Shown: positions 48,137 through 57,298, counted from the first letter of the stretch. The stretch is 64,000 nt of DNA from Azospirillum sp. TSO35-2 (GCF_003116095.1 NZ_LGRA01000021.1:2637508-2701507), one strand, 5' to 3'. Numbers and translations are program-made. The notes: a model not told the origin generated them from the letters alone.

Positions 48137-49504
48137 ATGACGTCACCCATCACCCGAACCGCAACACACCCGGTCGACGAATTCCTGGCGCCCTGGCGGC
48201 TGCTGGCGCTCGGGCTCCAGCATGTGCTGGTGATGTATGCCGGCGCCATCGCCGTGCCGCTGATCATCGGCGGGGCGCTGAAGCTGCCCAAGGACCAGGT
48301 CGCCATGCTGATCAACGCCGACCTGTTCGCCTGCGGCGGCGTCACGCTGATCCAGGCGGTGGGGATTTGGCGCTTCGGCATCCGGCTGCCGGTGATGATG
48401 GGCGTCACCTTCGCCGCGGTCGGGCCGATGGTGGCGATGGCGGCCAACCCGTCGATCGGGCTGCTCGGCATCTACGGCGCGGTGATCGGCTCGGGCGTGT
48501 TCGCCATCCTGGCCGCGCCGCTGGTCGGCCGCCTGCTGCCGCTGTTCCCGCCGGTGGTGACCGGTAGCGTCATCGCCATCATCGGCATCTCGCTGATGCG
48601 GGTGGGGGTGACCTGGGCCGGCGGCGGGGTGGGCAACCCACGCTTCGGCGACCCGGCCTTCCTGGGCGTCGCGGCCTTCGTGCTGGTGGTGATCCTGGGG
48701 CTGATGAAGCACGGGCGCGGCTTCGTCCGCAACGTCGCGGTGCTGCTGGGGCTGGTCGCCGGCATGCTGCTGGCGATGGCGCTGGGCATGGTCGACTTCA
48801 AGGGGCTGGCCGACGCGCCGTGGCTGGCGCTGGTCCAGCCCTTCCAGTTCGGCTGGCCGACCTTCGACCCGGTTGCCATCGTGACGATGTCGCTGGTGAT
48901 GATCGTGGTGATGATCGAATCGACCGGCATGTTCCTGGCGGTGGGCGACATGGTCGGCCGTCCGGTGACGCAGGAGGATCTGGTCCGCGGCCTGCGCACC
49001 GACGGGCTGGGCACGCTGATCGGCGGCGTCTTCAACACCTTTCCCTACACCTCCTTCTCGCAGAATGTCGGGCTGGTCGGGGTGACCGGCGTGCGCAGCC
49101 GCTGGGTCTGCGTCGCCGGCGGGCTGATCCTGCTGCTGCTGGGGCTGCTGCCCAAGCTGGCCCATGTGGTGGCGTCGGTCCCCGCCTTCGTGCTGGGCGG
49201 GGCCGGGCTGGTGATGTTCGGCATGGTGGCGGCGACCGGCGTCAAGATCCTGTCCCAGGTCGACTATGTCCAGCGGCGGGAGAACCTGATCGTCGTCGCG
49301 GTCAGCGTCGGCGTCGGGCTGATCCCGCTGGTGTCGGAAAAGTTCTTTTCCCAGATGCCGGCCTTCCTGTCGCCGCTGCTGCACAGCGGCATCCTGCTCG
49401 GCACGCTGACCGCGGTGGCGCTGAACTGGTACTTCAACGGCCTGGCCTCGGGCGAGCGCGCCCGCCACGACGTCGCCGCCGCGGCGCATGGCGCCGAAGC
49501 CTGA
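48137..49504 (+). CDS. NCS2-family nucleobase (uracil/xanthine/urate type) permease
   Basis: 455-aa inner-membrane proton symporter with about 14 helices. Family marks: GLQHVLVMYAGAIAVPLIIGGAL near residue 30 (given in part), PVMMGVTFAAVGPM, and the central VIMIESTGMFLAVGDMVGR (in part) with the substrate-contacting glutamate, followed by NTFPYTSFSQNVGLVGVTGV typical of xanthine/urate members. The QNVGLVGVTGV form favours purines over uracil. A purine cluster (puuD, guanine deaminase) lies 13 kb away, in line with purine salvage. Start at MTSPITRTA. Confidence 0.92.
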   Translation: MTSPITRTATHPVDEFLAPWRLLALGLQHVLVMYAGAIAVPLIIGGALKLPKDQVAMLINADLFACGGVTLIQAVGIWRFGIRLPVMMGVTFAAVGPMVAMAANPSIGLLGIYGAVIGSGVFAILAAPLVGRLLPLFPPVVTGSVIAIIGISLMRVGVTWAGGGVGNPRFGDPAFLGVAAFVLVVILGLMKHGRGFVRNVAVLLGLVAGMLLAMALGMVDFKGLADAPWLALVQPFQFGWPTFDPVAIVTMSLVMIVVMIESTGMFLAVGDMVGRPVTQEDLVRGLRTDGLGTLIGGVFNTFPYTSFSQNVGLVGVTGVRSRWVCVAGGLILLLLGLLPKLAHVVASVPAFVLGGAGLVMFGMVAATGVKILSQVDYVQRRENLIVVAVSVGVGLIPLVSEKFFSQMPAFLSPLLHSGILLGTLTAVALNWYFNGLASGERARHDVAAAAHGAEA

Positions 49505-49520
49505 GGGTCAGCGGCGAATC

Positions 49521-50435
49521 TCAACGGCGGCGCAGCAGGTCCTTGCTGGCCAGCAGCGACCCGCCGGCGATCAGCGCGCAGGCCGCCCAGATGGCGCCAT
49601 GGTTGGGGGCCAGCCCGAACAACACCAGCAGCAGGGTGGACAGCAGCGGCGCCAGATAGGACAGCGCCCCCAGCGCCCGGATGTCGCCGTGGCGCACGCC
49701 ATGGTCCCACACGAAGAAGGCGGCGCCCACCGGCCCCAGGCCCAGCAGCAGCATCGCCCCCCAGCCGGCGGCGTCGGCCGGCCACACCGTCGTTTCCAGC
49801 GCCAGATGGCAGAGCAGCGACAGCACCGCGGTGACGAGGCAGAAGGCGCTGACCGCGTCGGTCGGCGCCTCGCCGATCTGACCCAGCCGGCGGCGCAGCA
49901 CCGAATAGCCGGCCCAGGTGACGGCGCTGCCCAGCGCCGCGGCGTAGCCCGGCAGATGCGCCGCCTCCACCGCCAGCCCGTTCACGCCGCCGCGGGCGAT
50001 CAGCAGCGCGGTCCCGGCCAGCCCGGCCGCCGCCCCGGCGACGTGCCAGATCCGCAGCCGCTCGCCCGGCAGCAGGGCGGAGAACAGCACGATCAGCAGC
50101 GGCCACAGATAATTGATCAGGTTGGCCTCGACCGGCGGGGCGGCCTGCAGCGCCATGAAATAGAGGAAGTGGAAGCCGAACAGCCCACCCACACCCAGCG
50201 CCCAGGCGGCCGGCGGCTGGCGGAAATAGCGTAGCGGGTTGTCGCCGCGCAGCGCGGTCCAGCCGCTGCCGACCAGGAATGCCAGCAGGAAGGAGGTCGC
50301 CACCAGCTGGAACGGCGGCACCATGGCGGCCAGCGTCGCCAGCGGGGCCAGCGTCGCCCACATCAGGATGGCGGTGGCGCCCACCGCGGTGGCGCGGTTG
50401 ACGGAGCGGCGGTCGGCGGGCGAACGGGCGAGCAT
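49521..50435 (-). CDS. EamA/DMT-family exporter
   Basis: About 304 aa with ten helices in two EamA repeats (ATAILMWATLAPLATLA, and GYAAALGSAVTWAGYSVLRR). The pattern resembles YddG-type exporters of aromatic amino acids: GLFGFHFLYFMALQAAPPVEANLINYLWPLL is given only in short form here as FHFLYFMALQAAP. Two ATG choices, 50435 and 50477; I use the shorter. Divergent from an AraC-family gene across 140 bases, the common exporter/regulator arrangement, so that regulator likely controls it. Confidence 0.85.
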   Translation of the reverse strand: MLARSPADRRSVNRATAVGATAILMWATLAPLATLAAMVPPFQLVATSFLLAFLVGSGWTALRGDNPLRYFRQPPAAWALGVGGLFGFHFLYFMALQAAPPVEANLINYLWPLLIVLFSALLPGERLRIWHVAGAAAGLAGTALLIARGGVNGLAVEAAHLPGYAAALGSAVTWAGYSVLRRRLGQIGEAPTDAVSAFCLVTAVLSLLCHLALETTVWPADAAGWGAMLLLGLGPVGAAFFVWDHGVRHGDIRALGALSYLAPLLSTLLLVLFGLAPNHGAIWAACALIAGGSLLASKDLLRRR

Positions 50436-50575
50436 GGCGCGGGCGTGGGGTTGTTGCGAGGAAAGAGCCGCGACCATAACCGGCGCCGGCGCCGCCGTCT
50501 TGTCCCGGGCTCCGGTCCGCCTTGACCGGGACTCCGGCGCGTCGCGCTGTACGCGCGGGTGGGCGGCGGCGTAGC

Positions 50576-51370
50576 ATGGGCGCCCAGACCGCAACCCCCA
50601 GACCGCAACCCCAGGAGTCCGTCGGCGTGGCGTCCCCGCATCGGCCGACCGTCAGCACCCGCAGTTACGACGGGCATGAACGGCGGCACGCGCACCAGCA
50701 TCACCAGATCGTCCTGCCCGTCGCCGGCGGCCTCGACATGGAGGTGGGCGGCGCGCGCGGACGCGTCGGTGATCGCCAGGGCGTCATCGTCTGCGACGGC
50801 ACACCGCACAGCTTCCGCAGCGCCGGGAGCAACCTGTTCGTCGTTCTGGACGTGCCGCTGGCCGGTGCGCTGGTGCCGCAGGCGGCGCTGCGGTCGGCCG
50901 AGGCCTTCTTCCCGATCGATCCGGCGCTGGACGGTCTGGTGCGCTATCTGGCGGCGGAGGCGGCCGACCGGCCGCTCGACCCCGGCATGGCCCACCACGC
51001 GGCGGGGCTGCTGCTGCGCGCGCTGGAGACGCGCCGGAGCGCGCCCGTCCCCGCCTCCGACCCCATCGAGCGAGCGCTCGCCCTGATGACGGAGCGTTGC
51101 GGGGAGGCGTTGACCGTCGCCGAACTGGCCGCCGCGGTCGGGTTGGCGCCCAGCCGCTTCCACGAGCGGTTCCGCGCCCACACCGGCACCACCCCGGCGC
51201 GCCGGCTGGCCGAGCTGCGGCTGGACCGGGCGGAAGCGATGCTGCGCGGCGGCGGCCTGCCGCTGGCCGAGGTGGCGCTCGCCGTGGGATTCTCCGACCA
51301 GAGCGCGCTGACCCGCAGCCTGCGGCGGCGGCGCGGCACCACGCCGGGCGCGGTGCGCGCCGGGCGCTGA
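50576..51370 (+). CDS. AraC-family transcriptional regulator with cupin N-terminus
   Basis: 264 aa. An N-terminal cupin-like sensor (HQHHQIVLPVAGGLDMEVGG and DGTPHSFRSAG) precedes two AraC helix-turn-helix motifs: LTVAELAAAVGLAPSRFHERFRAHTG (in part) and LPLAEVALAVGFSDQSALTRS. Start at the ATG at 50576. It is divergent from the EamA exporter and probably its regulator. The inducer is not evident. Confidence 0.9.
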   Translation: MGAQTATPRPQPQESVGVASPHRPTVSTRSYDGHERRHAHQHHQIVLPVAGGLDMEVGGARGRVGDRQGVIVCDGTPHSFRSAGSNLFVVLDVPLAGALVPQAALRSAEAFFPIDPALDGLVRYLAAEAADRPLDPGMAHHAAGLLLRALETRRSAPVPASDPIERALALMTERCGEALTVAELAAAVGLAPSRFHERFRAHTGTTPARRLAELRLDRAEAMLRGGGLPLAEVALAVGFSDQSALTRSLRRRRGTTPGAVRAGR

Positions 51371-51386
51371 GCCCCGGGCGCACGGT

Positions 51387-52073
51387 TCAGGCGGTGCGCA
51401 CCGCCTCGACGATCACCGCGGCCACCGCGTCGGGGCGCGACAGGTGCGGGGCGTGGCCGGACTCGACCTCCACCGTCCGGGCGCCGATGCGCGCGGCGGT
51501 GTCGCGCAGGAAGGCTGGCGGCAGCATGCGGTCCTGGGTGGCGACGATGGCCCAGGACGGCTTGGTCTTCCAGGCGGCGGCGCCGACCCGGGTGGCGAAG
51601 CAGGCGCCGGCCACCGGCCCCTGGGTGGCGGCCAGCAGCGCCGCCTCCGCCGCCGGCAGGTCCTGGGCGAAGTTGCGCGCCATGCCCTCGGCGGTCAGGG
51701 TCAGGAAGCGGGCCTTGTCCACCGCGACGCCCGACAGCCCGGCCGAGGCCGGGTAGGGCTTCAGCGTGTCGTTCGGCGACTGGCCGACGTCGGGGGCGAA
51801 GGCGGCGACATAGACCAGCGCCTTCACCGCGTCCTGACCGCCGGCCTGGGTGATGACGGCGCCGCCCCAGGAATGGCCGACCAGCACCACCGGCCCGCGG
51901 ACGCGGTCGATGGCGCGCTGGACATGGGCGACGTCGTCGTCGAGCGAGACCAGCGGGTTCTGCACCGCGACCGCCGCGATCCCCTCCGCCTGCAACAGGG
52001 GGATCACCCGGCCCCAGGACGAGCCGTCGGCGAAGGCGCCGTGAACCAGGATGACGGTGGGGGTGGAACTCAT
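51387..52073 (-). CDS. Alpha/beta hydrolase
   Basis: 228-aa esterase-like protein. Oxyanion motif VHGAF at residues 10-14, nucleophile S68 in GHSWGG, and a C-terminal histidine in VESGHAPHLS; the acid is probably the aspartate in IVATQDRML. This pattern matches small proteobacterial alpha/beta hydrolases related to salicylate esterase and hydroxynitrile lyase. Cytoplasmic; no signal. Substrate unknown. It converges on the AraC gene with a 16-base gap and diverges from Lrp. Confidence 0.9.
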   Translation of the reverse strand: MSSTPTVILVHGAFADGSSWGRVIPLLQAEGIAAVAVQNPLVSLDDDVAHVQRAIDRVRGPVVLVGHSWGGAVITQAGGQDAVKALVYVAAFAPDVGQSPNDTLKPYPASAGLSGVAVDKARFLTLTAEGMARNFAQDLPAAEAALLAATQGPVAGACFATRVGAAAWKTKPSWAIVATQDRMLPPAFLRDTAARIGARTVEVESGHAPHLSRPDAVAAVIVEAVRTA

Positions 52074-52253
52074 GGGGCGGCTCCCGCTGGCATGATCGTC
52101 CCGCTGTCACAGCATGCCGTCCGCCGCCCGTCCAGCCGGGGCCGCCGGCTTTTCCTCTCCGTGGAAACCGCGCTCCGGACTCGAACCGGCCGCCGGCCCG
52201 GCTTATGTTCGGGAAGGGGCGGCGGGCAAGCCGTCGGAACGGGAGAGCGGTGA

Positions 52254-52733
52254 ATGGCGGCGATCAAGCTCGACCGGCACGAGAAGGGCATCCTGGCGGC
52301 CTTGCAGGAGAACGCCCGCCTGACCATGCAGGAGCTGGGCGACACGGTCGGGCTGTCGGCCTCGCCCTGCTGGCGCCGGGTGCGGTCGATGGAGGACATC
52401 GGCGTGATCCGCCGCTACACGGTCCAGCTCGACCCGCGCAAGCTCGGGCTCGGCGAGTGCGTCTTCGCCCACGTCACGCTGGAACGCCACAAGGAGAACG
52501 CGGTCGAGCAGTTCGAAACCGCCATCGCCGGCATGCCGGAAGTGCTGGAATGCTTCGCCGTCACCGGCGACGCCGACTATCTGCTGCGCATCGTCGTGCC
52601 GACCACCGAGGATTACGGCCGCTTCCTCAGCGAGCGCATCTTCTCGATCCCCGCGGTGTCGCACGTCAAATCCAGCGTGACCCTGAAGGAGGTCAAGTTC
52701 GAGACGCGGCTGCCGCTCGACCATCTGGAGTGA
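52254..52733 (+). CDS. Lrp/AsnC-family transcriptional regulator
   Basis: 159 aa. Winged helix-turn-helix at residues about 5-60 (KGILAALQENARLTMQELG, LSASPCWRRVRSME) followed by the RAM ligand domain (VFAHVTLERHKENAVEQFE, FAVTGDADYLLRIVVP). Such proteins bind an amino acid and regulate its metabolism or transport. GGGAGA sits about ten bases before the ATG. It stands 180 bases from the divergent hydrolase gene; no amino-acid enzyme is adjacent to indicate the ligand. Confidence 0.93.
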   Translation: MAAIKLDRHEKGILAALQENARLTMQELGDTVGLSASPCWRRVRSMEDIGVIRRYTVQLDPRKLGLGECVFAHVTLERHKENAVEQFETAIAGMPEVLECFAVTGDADYLLRIVVPTTEDYGRFLSERIFSIPAVSHVKSSVTLKEVKFETRLPLDHLE

Positions 52734-52764
52734 TGCCGTCGGGAGTGAGCGCCGGGGCGGCGGC

Positions 52765-53676
52765 TCACGGCAGGCTGTCCTGCAGGGCCTGGGCCTGGCG
52801 GACCAGCGCCGGGAAATAGCCCTGCTCCGCCAGCCGCTCGGCGAAACAGCGGCGGTGGGCGCGGTCGCCCTCCTCCTCCAGCCGGGTCACCTTGGCGAAC
52901 AGGGCGTCGCGGGTCTTCTCGTCCGCCTTGGACGCCTGGAAGGTCGCCGAGGCGGCCTGCGTCCGGGTTTCGTAGCGCCGCCACACCGCGGTGCAGGCCG
53001 GGATCGCGGCGACCGGCACGGCCGCGGATTCGACCGCGATGAACACCCGGCCGTCGTGGACCCGCGCCAGGATGATCCGGTCCGGCATCCACGGCCCGAT
53101 GTCCTGCCGGGCGAGGGCGAGCAGGGCGACGGCGTGGCCGGCGCCGGGTGCCGTGACCGGAAGGTCGGCGAACAGGGCGATGGCGCTGTCGGGGCTGATC
53201 GCCTGCGTGTAGAAATCCTCCGACCGCAGCGCCGCCTTGACGTCCTGCGGGACGTTGCTCCGTCCCGGCCACCACGCCTTGTGGCCCTTCAGCCACGCGG
53301 CGAGCAGGCCGTCGGTCGTTGCCACCACCATCCGCCGGTCGCCGGGCATCCCGAAGGCCAGCCCGTCCAGCATGCCGAAGCCCTGCTCCTTCAGCAGGGT
53401 CTGGAGGTTGATCCGGCCCTCGCCGGGGACGCCCGGGATCGACAGCGGCCCGATCATCGCCTTCAGCATCGCCTCCAGCCGGCCGCGCGCCCGGTCTTCC
53501 TCCTGCGACAGCGTGTCGGACGTTGTGTCGCGGTTGAGGGTGGCGATGGAGCGGTCGCGCGCCGCCAGATAACGGTCGAGCGGGGACGTCGCCCGGGCGT
53601 TCCCGGTGTTCGGCAGGAGGAGGGCGACCAAGAGAGCGACGGGGAGGGCGCGCAGCGCCAGGGATGTCTTGAACAG
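52765..53676 (-). CDS. Unknown exported protein, probable CTG start
   Basis: About 303 aa, no family recognised. Starting at the only local bacterial start codon of the usual set, a TTG at 53631, the signal peptide is cut short (MVALLLPNTGNARA). Extending in frame to a CTG at 53676 gives LFKTSLALRALPVALLVALL with a normal n-region, hydrophobic core and ARA cleavage site, and GAGG lies eight bases before that CTG. The mature part has DRYLAARDRSIATLNRD and a helical C-terminus with one cysteine pair. Upstream on the same strand, the YcaQ-like gene ends 45 bases away. Confidence 0.65.
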   Translation of the reverse strand: MFKTSLALRALPVALLVALLLPNTGNARATSPLDRYLAARDRSIATLNRDTTSDTLSQEEDRARGRLEAMLKAMIGPLSIPGVPGEGRINLQTLLKEQGFGMLDGLAFGMPGDRRMVVATTDGLLAAWLKGHKAWWPGRSNVPQDVKAALRSEDFYTQAISPDSAIALFADLPVTAPGAGHAVALLALARQDIGPWMPDRIILARVHDGRVFIAVESAAVPVAAIPACTAVWRRYETRTQAASATFQASKADEKTRDALFAKVTRLEEEGDRAHRRCFAERLAEQGYFPALVRQAQALQDSLP

Positions 53677-53721
53677 GTCGGGATCCTCGACGGCGGGCCG
53701 CGGCTGGGTGGGGCCGATGGT

Positions 53722-54960
53722 TTATGAAAGAAGCGCGGCGTTCAAGGACGCGATCACCGCCGGGGCCAGATCGCCGGCGCCGTTCACCGCGACCCGCGCC
53801 AGACCCAGCCAGCCGGCCATCCGTTGCAGTTCCGCCGCCAGCGCCGGGGCGACGGCGGCGGGATCGGCGCCCGGCTCGCCGTGGGCGGCCTGGACCAGCA
53901 GGGCGCCGGCCTTGCGGTCGGATTTCAGGTCGACGCGGGCGGCGATCCGCTCGCCCATCAGGAAGGGCAGCACGTAATAGCCATGCTCCCGCTTGTGGGC
54001 GGGGGTGTAGATCTCCAGCCGGATGCGGGCGCCGAACAGCCGCTCGGTGCGCTGCCGCTCCCAGATCAGTGAATCGAAGGGCGACAGCAGGGCTTGCGCC
54101 GCCAGCTTGCGCGGGACGCGCAGGTCGGGGAGGACGTAGGCGGTGCGGTCCCAGCCCTCCACCGCCACCGGCAGCAGCTCGCCGGCCTCGACCAGTTCAG
54201 CGAGGCGCAGGCGGGCGTCGGCGACGTCCAGCCGGTGGTAGTCGCGCAGGTCGCGTTCGGTCGCCACGCCGTGGGCGCGGGCGGCGATGCGCAGCAGGGC
54301 GCGCTGGGCCTCCGCCGCATCGGGGGTGGGGGCGGCGAGCACCGCGGCGGGCAGCACCCGGTCCGGCAGGTCGTAGAGCCGCTCGAAGCCACGACGGCCG
54401 GCGGTGGTGACGCGGCCGGCCCAGAACAGGAACTCCAGCGCCCGCTTGCCGTCGCTCCACCCCCACCAGCCGCCGGCGCCGCGCCCGGCCTCGCTGAGTT
54501 CCGACGCGCCGAGCGGGCCGCGCTCGGCCACCTCGGCCAGGACCCCGTCGATGTAGGGGCGGCGTTCGGCGGCGAAGCGGGCCAGCTCGCCATAGATGCC
54601 GTCGCCGCGTTCGGCCCGTTCCATGCGCCAGCGGAACAGCGGCTGCTGCTCCACCGGGATCAGCGAGGCCTCGTGGCCCCAATATTCGAACAGCGCCCGC
54701 CGCTTGCCGCCATAGGCCAGCCGGTCGAGCAACGCCGCCTCATAGGGGCCGAGCCGCGAGAACAGCGGCAGATAGTGCGAGCGCACCAGCACATTGACCG
54801 AATCGATCTGCACCAGCCCGAGCCGGCCGATCAGCCGCCGGGCATGGCGCGCCTCCACCGCAGCCGGGTCCGAGGCCGACAGGGGGCTTGCCGGGAAGCC
54901 TTGCGCGGCGATGGCGACGCGGCGGGCGTCGCGGAGGGACAGCGTTTCGGGGCGCGGCAT
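53722..54960 (-). CDS. Winged-helix DNA glycosylase, YcaQ family
   Basis: 412-aa protein of the YcaQ/DUF1006 group, which unhooks DNA interstrand crosslinks as a glycosylase. The catalytic QxD motif is present as Q51-I-D53 in LVQIDSVNVL, together with family segments RSHYLPLFSRLGPY, FEYWGHEASLIP and FRWRM, and repeated winged-helix units through the C-terminal half (LLSPFDSLIWERQRTERLFG in part). Function by homology is repair of crosslink damage. The exported protein gene follows 45 bases downstream on the same strand; no obvious functional link. Confidence 0.9.
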   Translation of the reverse strand: MPRPETLSLRDARRVAIAAQGFPASPLSASDPAAVEARHARRLIGRLGLVQIDSVNVLVRSHYLPLFSRLGPYEAALLDRLAYGGKRRALFEYWGHEASLIPVEQQPLFRWRMERAERGDGIYGELARFAAERRPYIDGVLAEVAERGPLGASELSEAGRGAGGWWGWSDGKRALEFLFWAGRVTTAGRRGFERLYDLPDRVLPAAVLAAPTPDAAEAQRALLRIAARAHGVATERDLRDYHRLDVADARLRLAELVEAGELLPVAVEGWDRTAYVLPDLRVPRKLAAQALLSPFDSLIWERQRTERLFGARIRLEIYTPAHKREHGYYVLPFLMGERIAARVDLKSDRKAGALLVQAAHGEPGADPAAVAPALAAELQRMAGWLGLARVAVNGAGDLAPAVIASLNAALLS

Positions 54961-55036
54961 GGGGCGGACGGGAGGGCAGGGGAGGCGAAAAGAGTGTGGC
55001 TACGATACACGCCGATGGCCTGTCTTGCGAATGCGT

Positions 55037-55050
55037 TTGATTTTCGTCAA
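55037..55050. promoter_or_regulatory. FNR/NNR-type box upstream of nnrS
   Basis: TTGAT, four bases, GTCAA: one mismatch from TTGAT-N4-ATCAA, the site bound by FNR and by the nitric-oxide regulators DNR/NnrR. Its centre lies about 81 bases before the nnrS ATG, a suitable distance for activation. Confidence 0.65.
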
Positions 55051-55124
55051 GGAAGGCGGCCCCGGCGCGGCGCACGCTCTCCGGCAATCCTGCATTGCCG
55101 CACCCGTACGGGGAGTTCCCACCC

Positions 55125-56324
55125 ATGTCGTCACCCAGCCTCACAGACCGCGAGTCCGGTCCCGTCGTGCCCATCCTGTTCCGCTACGGCTTCCGTTGCT
55201 TTTTCCTGTTCAGCGGGCTGGCCGCGGTGGGACTGCTCGCGGCGTGGCTCGGCGTCCTGCTGACCGGGGCGTGGCCGGACGGTCCGATCGGCGCCAGCGT
55301 CTGGCACGCGCACGAGATGCTGTTCGGCATGGTCGTCGCCGCGGTCGCCGGTTTCCTGCTGACGGCGGTGCCGAGCTGGACCGGGACCAAGGCACTGTCG
55401 GGGATGCCGCTGGTGCTGCTGTCGGCCCTGTGGCTGGCCGGCCGCGTCGCCGTCTTCCCCTGGACCGGCGTGCCGGAACCGGTGGCGGCGGTGCTCGACC
55501 TCGCCTTCCTGCCGGCGCTCGGGGTGGCGCTCGCCCGTCCGCTGATCGCCGCCGGCAAATGGCGCAACAGCGCCTTCCTGGTGCTGCTGGCGCTGCTGAC
55601 CACCGCCAACCTGCTGATCCATCTGGAGTGGCTGGGCGTGGCGGACGGGGTGGATGCCGGATTCGCACTCGGCCTCGGCGTGGTGCTGATGATGGTGACG
55701 GTGATCGGCGGGCGCATCCTGCCGGCCTTCACCCGCAACGGGCTGGGCGCCGCTGGCCGGACGGTGACGTCCTGGCCGCTGGTGGAGCGGGCGACGCTGC
55801 TGTCGACCCTCGCCCTCATCCCGGCGGCGATGATCGCCCCGGACTCCGCAGTCACCGGCGCGGTCGCTCTGGTGGCGGCGGCGGCGCATGCGGTGCGGCT
55901 GGCCGGCTGGCAGGGCTGGCGGGCGTGGCGCTCGCCGATCCTGTGGATCCTGCATGTCGGCTATCTGTGGATCCCGGTGGCCCTGGTGCTGCGGGCGCTG
56001 CACGCGCTGGTGGACATTCCGGCGGCGGCGGGCACCCACGCCCTGACGGTCGGGGCCTTCGCCACGCTGATCCTGGCGGTGATGAGCCGCGCCTCGCTCG
56101 GCCACACCGGGCGGCCGCTGCTGGTGTCGAAGGCGACGGTCGCCGCCTATGTCCTGCTGACGGTCGCCGCCGCGGCCCGTACCGCCTCGCCGCTGCTGCC
56201 GGTGGACTGGGTGTGGCCGGCGCTGCAAGGGGCGGGCTACGCCTGGGTGGCCGCCTTCATCCTGTTCCTGGTCGCCTACGCGCCGGTCCTGCTGAGCCCG
56301 CGCGCCGACGGGCGGCCCGGCTGA
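55125..56324 (+). CDS. nnrS: NnrS family protein
   Basis: 399-aa inner-membrane haem-copper protein with about twelve helices, linked to nitric-oxide tolerance. It contains the conserved WHAHEMLFGMVVAAVAGF, SWTG and VIGGRILPAFTRNGL segments typical of the family. GGGGAG about nine bases upstream supports the ATG at 55125 rather than an in-frame codon 30 bases earlier. An FNR/NNR-like box precedes it, in line with induction under low oxygen and NO; no nitrite or NO reductase genes are in the window. Followed by a strong palindrome and a convergent receiver gene. Confidence 0.93.
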   Translation: MSSPSLTDRESGPVVPILFRYGFRCFFLFSGLAAVGLLAAWLGVLLTGAWPDGPIGASVWHAHEMLFGMVVAAVAGFLLTAVPSWTGTKALSGMPLVLLSALWLAGRVAVFPWTGVPEPVAAVLDLAFLPALGVALARPLIAAGKWRNSAFLVLLALLTTANLLIHLEWLGVADGVDAGFALGLGVVLMMVTVIGGRILPAFTRNGLGAAGRTVTSWPLVERATLLSTLALIPAAMIAPDSAVTGAVALVAAAAHAVRLAGWQGWRAWRSPILWILHVGYLWIPVALVLRALHALVDIPAAAGTHALTVGAFATLILAVMSRASLGHTGRPLLVSKATVAAYVLLTVAAAARTASPLLPVDWVWPALQGAGYAWVAAFILFLVAYAPVLLSPRADGRPG

Positions 56325-56348
56325 CCTGTTGTTCCACGAGCGGATTCA

Positions 56349-56376
56349 CGCGTCAAACCGATCCCGGTTTGACGCG
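56349..56376. terminator. Perfect 12-bp hairpin between nnrS and a response regulator
   Basis: CGCGTCAAACCG and CGGTTTGACGCG flank a 4-base ATCC loop. It lies between the convergent ends of nnrS (56324) and the receiver gene (56398), so it could stop transcription from both sides, though no T run follows in either direction. Confidence 0.6.
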
Positions 56377-56397
56377 ATCCGATCTGGGCAAACCTGC

Positions 56398-56769
56398 TTA
56401 GGCGCCGCGGAAATACTGGTCGATGGCGTCGTTCATCTCGGCCTCGCGGAACGGCTTCGTCAGGACCGGTCGGTCCTGATGAGCCGTCGGCAGGCCGGCG
56501 GCGCCGTGGCCGGTGGTGAAGACGAAGGGAATGTTGCGCGAACTCAGCGCGTCGGCGACGCTGTCGACCCGCTCGCCCCGCAGGGTGACGTCCAGCAGCG
56601 CCGCGTCGATGCCCCCCTTGGCGATCAGGTCCATCGCCTCCGCCACCGTCCCGGCCGGGCCGATGACGACGACGTTCTGGACCTCCAGCGAATCCTCTAT
56701 GGCCATGGCCACCAGCGGCTCGTCCTCGACGAGCAGGATGCGCAAGGGCTTGATTTGAACGGGTTCCAT
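56398..56769 (-). CDS. Single-domain response regulator (receiver only)
   Basis: 123 aa, one receiver domain: LVEDEPLVAMAIED with the acidic pocket, phospho-acceptor aspartate in AALLDVTLRGE, threonine in FTTGHG, and the lysine in VLTKPF. No output domain. The ATG at 56769 gives a standard length; one 54 bases upstream is possible. Being near a hybrid kinase that ends in an HPt domain, it may be a phosphorelay partner, an inference from location. Converges on nnrS. Confidence 0.85.
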   Translation of the reverse strand: MEPVQIKPLRILLVEDEPLVAMAIEDSLEVQNVVVIGPAGTVAEAMDLIAKGGIDAALLDVTLRGERVDSVADALSSRNIPFVFTTGHGAAGLPTAHQDRPVLTKPFREAEMNDAIDQYFRGA

Positions 56770-56905
56770 GGACAGGCGGCTCGTGATGGTCTTGGACAGC
56801 GATCGGGTTCGGCAATCGAACACGAGCTTTCGCGTTCAGCCGTCCGATTGTCCAGCCTGACCTTGGTCATGGGCCATTGGGCCATCCATCACCGGATTGT
56901 GGCTA

Positions 56906-57298
56906 TCACCCAAGATCATCCAGCGCCTGTTGCAACGACGGGTAGAGGGCCTCGACCAGCGACCCGTCGGCGCGCACCGGCGAGGGCAGCGTCTCGGCCC
57001 CTTCCAGCGCCCGGGCCAGCGACAGGCCGCCGACCTCGACGAAGCCGCCGTGCTCGCCATACTGGCCGACGATCCAGTCCTTGACCGTCGGATCGCCGTC
57101 CAGCGCGCTGTTGTGCGAGATGAGCACATGGGTGCGGTCGTCGGCGCGCCGGTACCAGGCGTGGCAGCCGTCGCCGAGGTCGATCGGCCGGAATCCGGCC
57201 TGGGTCAGGGGATCGCGCACCGCCGCGCGTGCCGGCACGGTGGGCCGTGCGGTCCGGTGTCCGGTCCGGTGGTCGAGTTCGTCCGCAAGCTCGATCAT
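56906..57298 (-). CDS. Conserved hypothetical protein, 130 aa
   Basis: No family recognised. It reads as a small globular cytoplasmic protein with alternating strands (GCHAWYRRADDRTHVLISH) and a C-terminal helix (SLVEALYPSLQQALDDLG). No signal peptide or metal motif. It lies between a lone receiver gene and a hybrid kinase on the same strand and could be part of that unit. Codon bias and length support a real gene. Confidence 0.6.
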   Translation of the reverse strand: MIELADELDHRTGHRTARPTVPARAAVRDPLTQAGFRPIDLGDGCHAWYRRADDRTHVLISHNSALDGDPTVKDWIVGQYGEHGGFVEVGGLSLARALEGAETLPSPVRADGSLVEALYPSLQQALDDLG

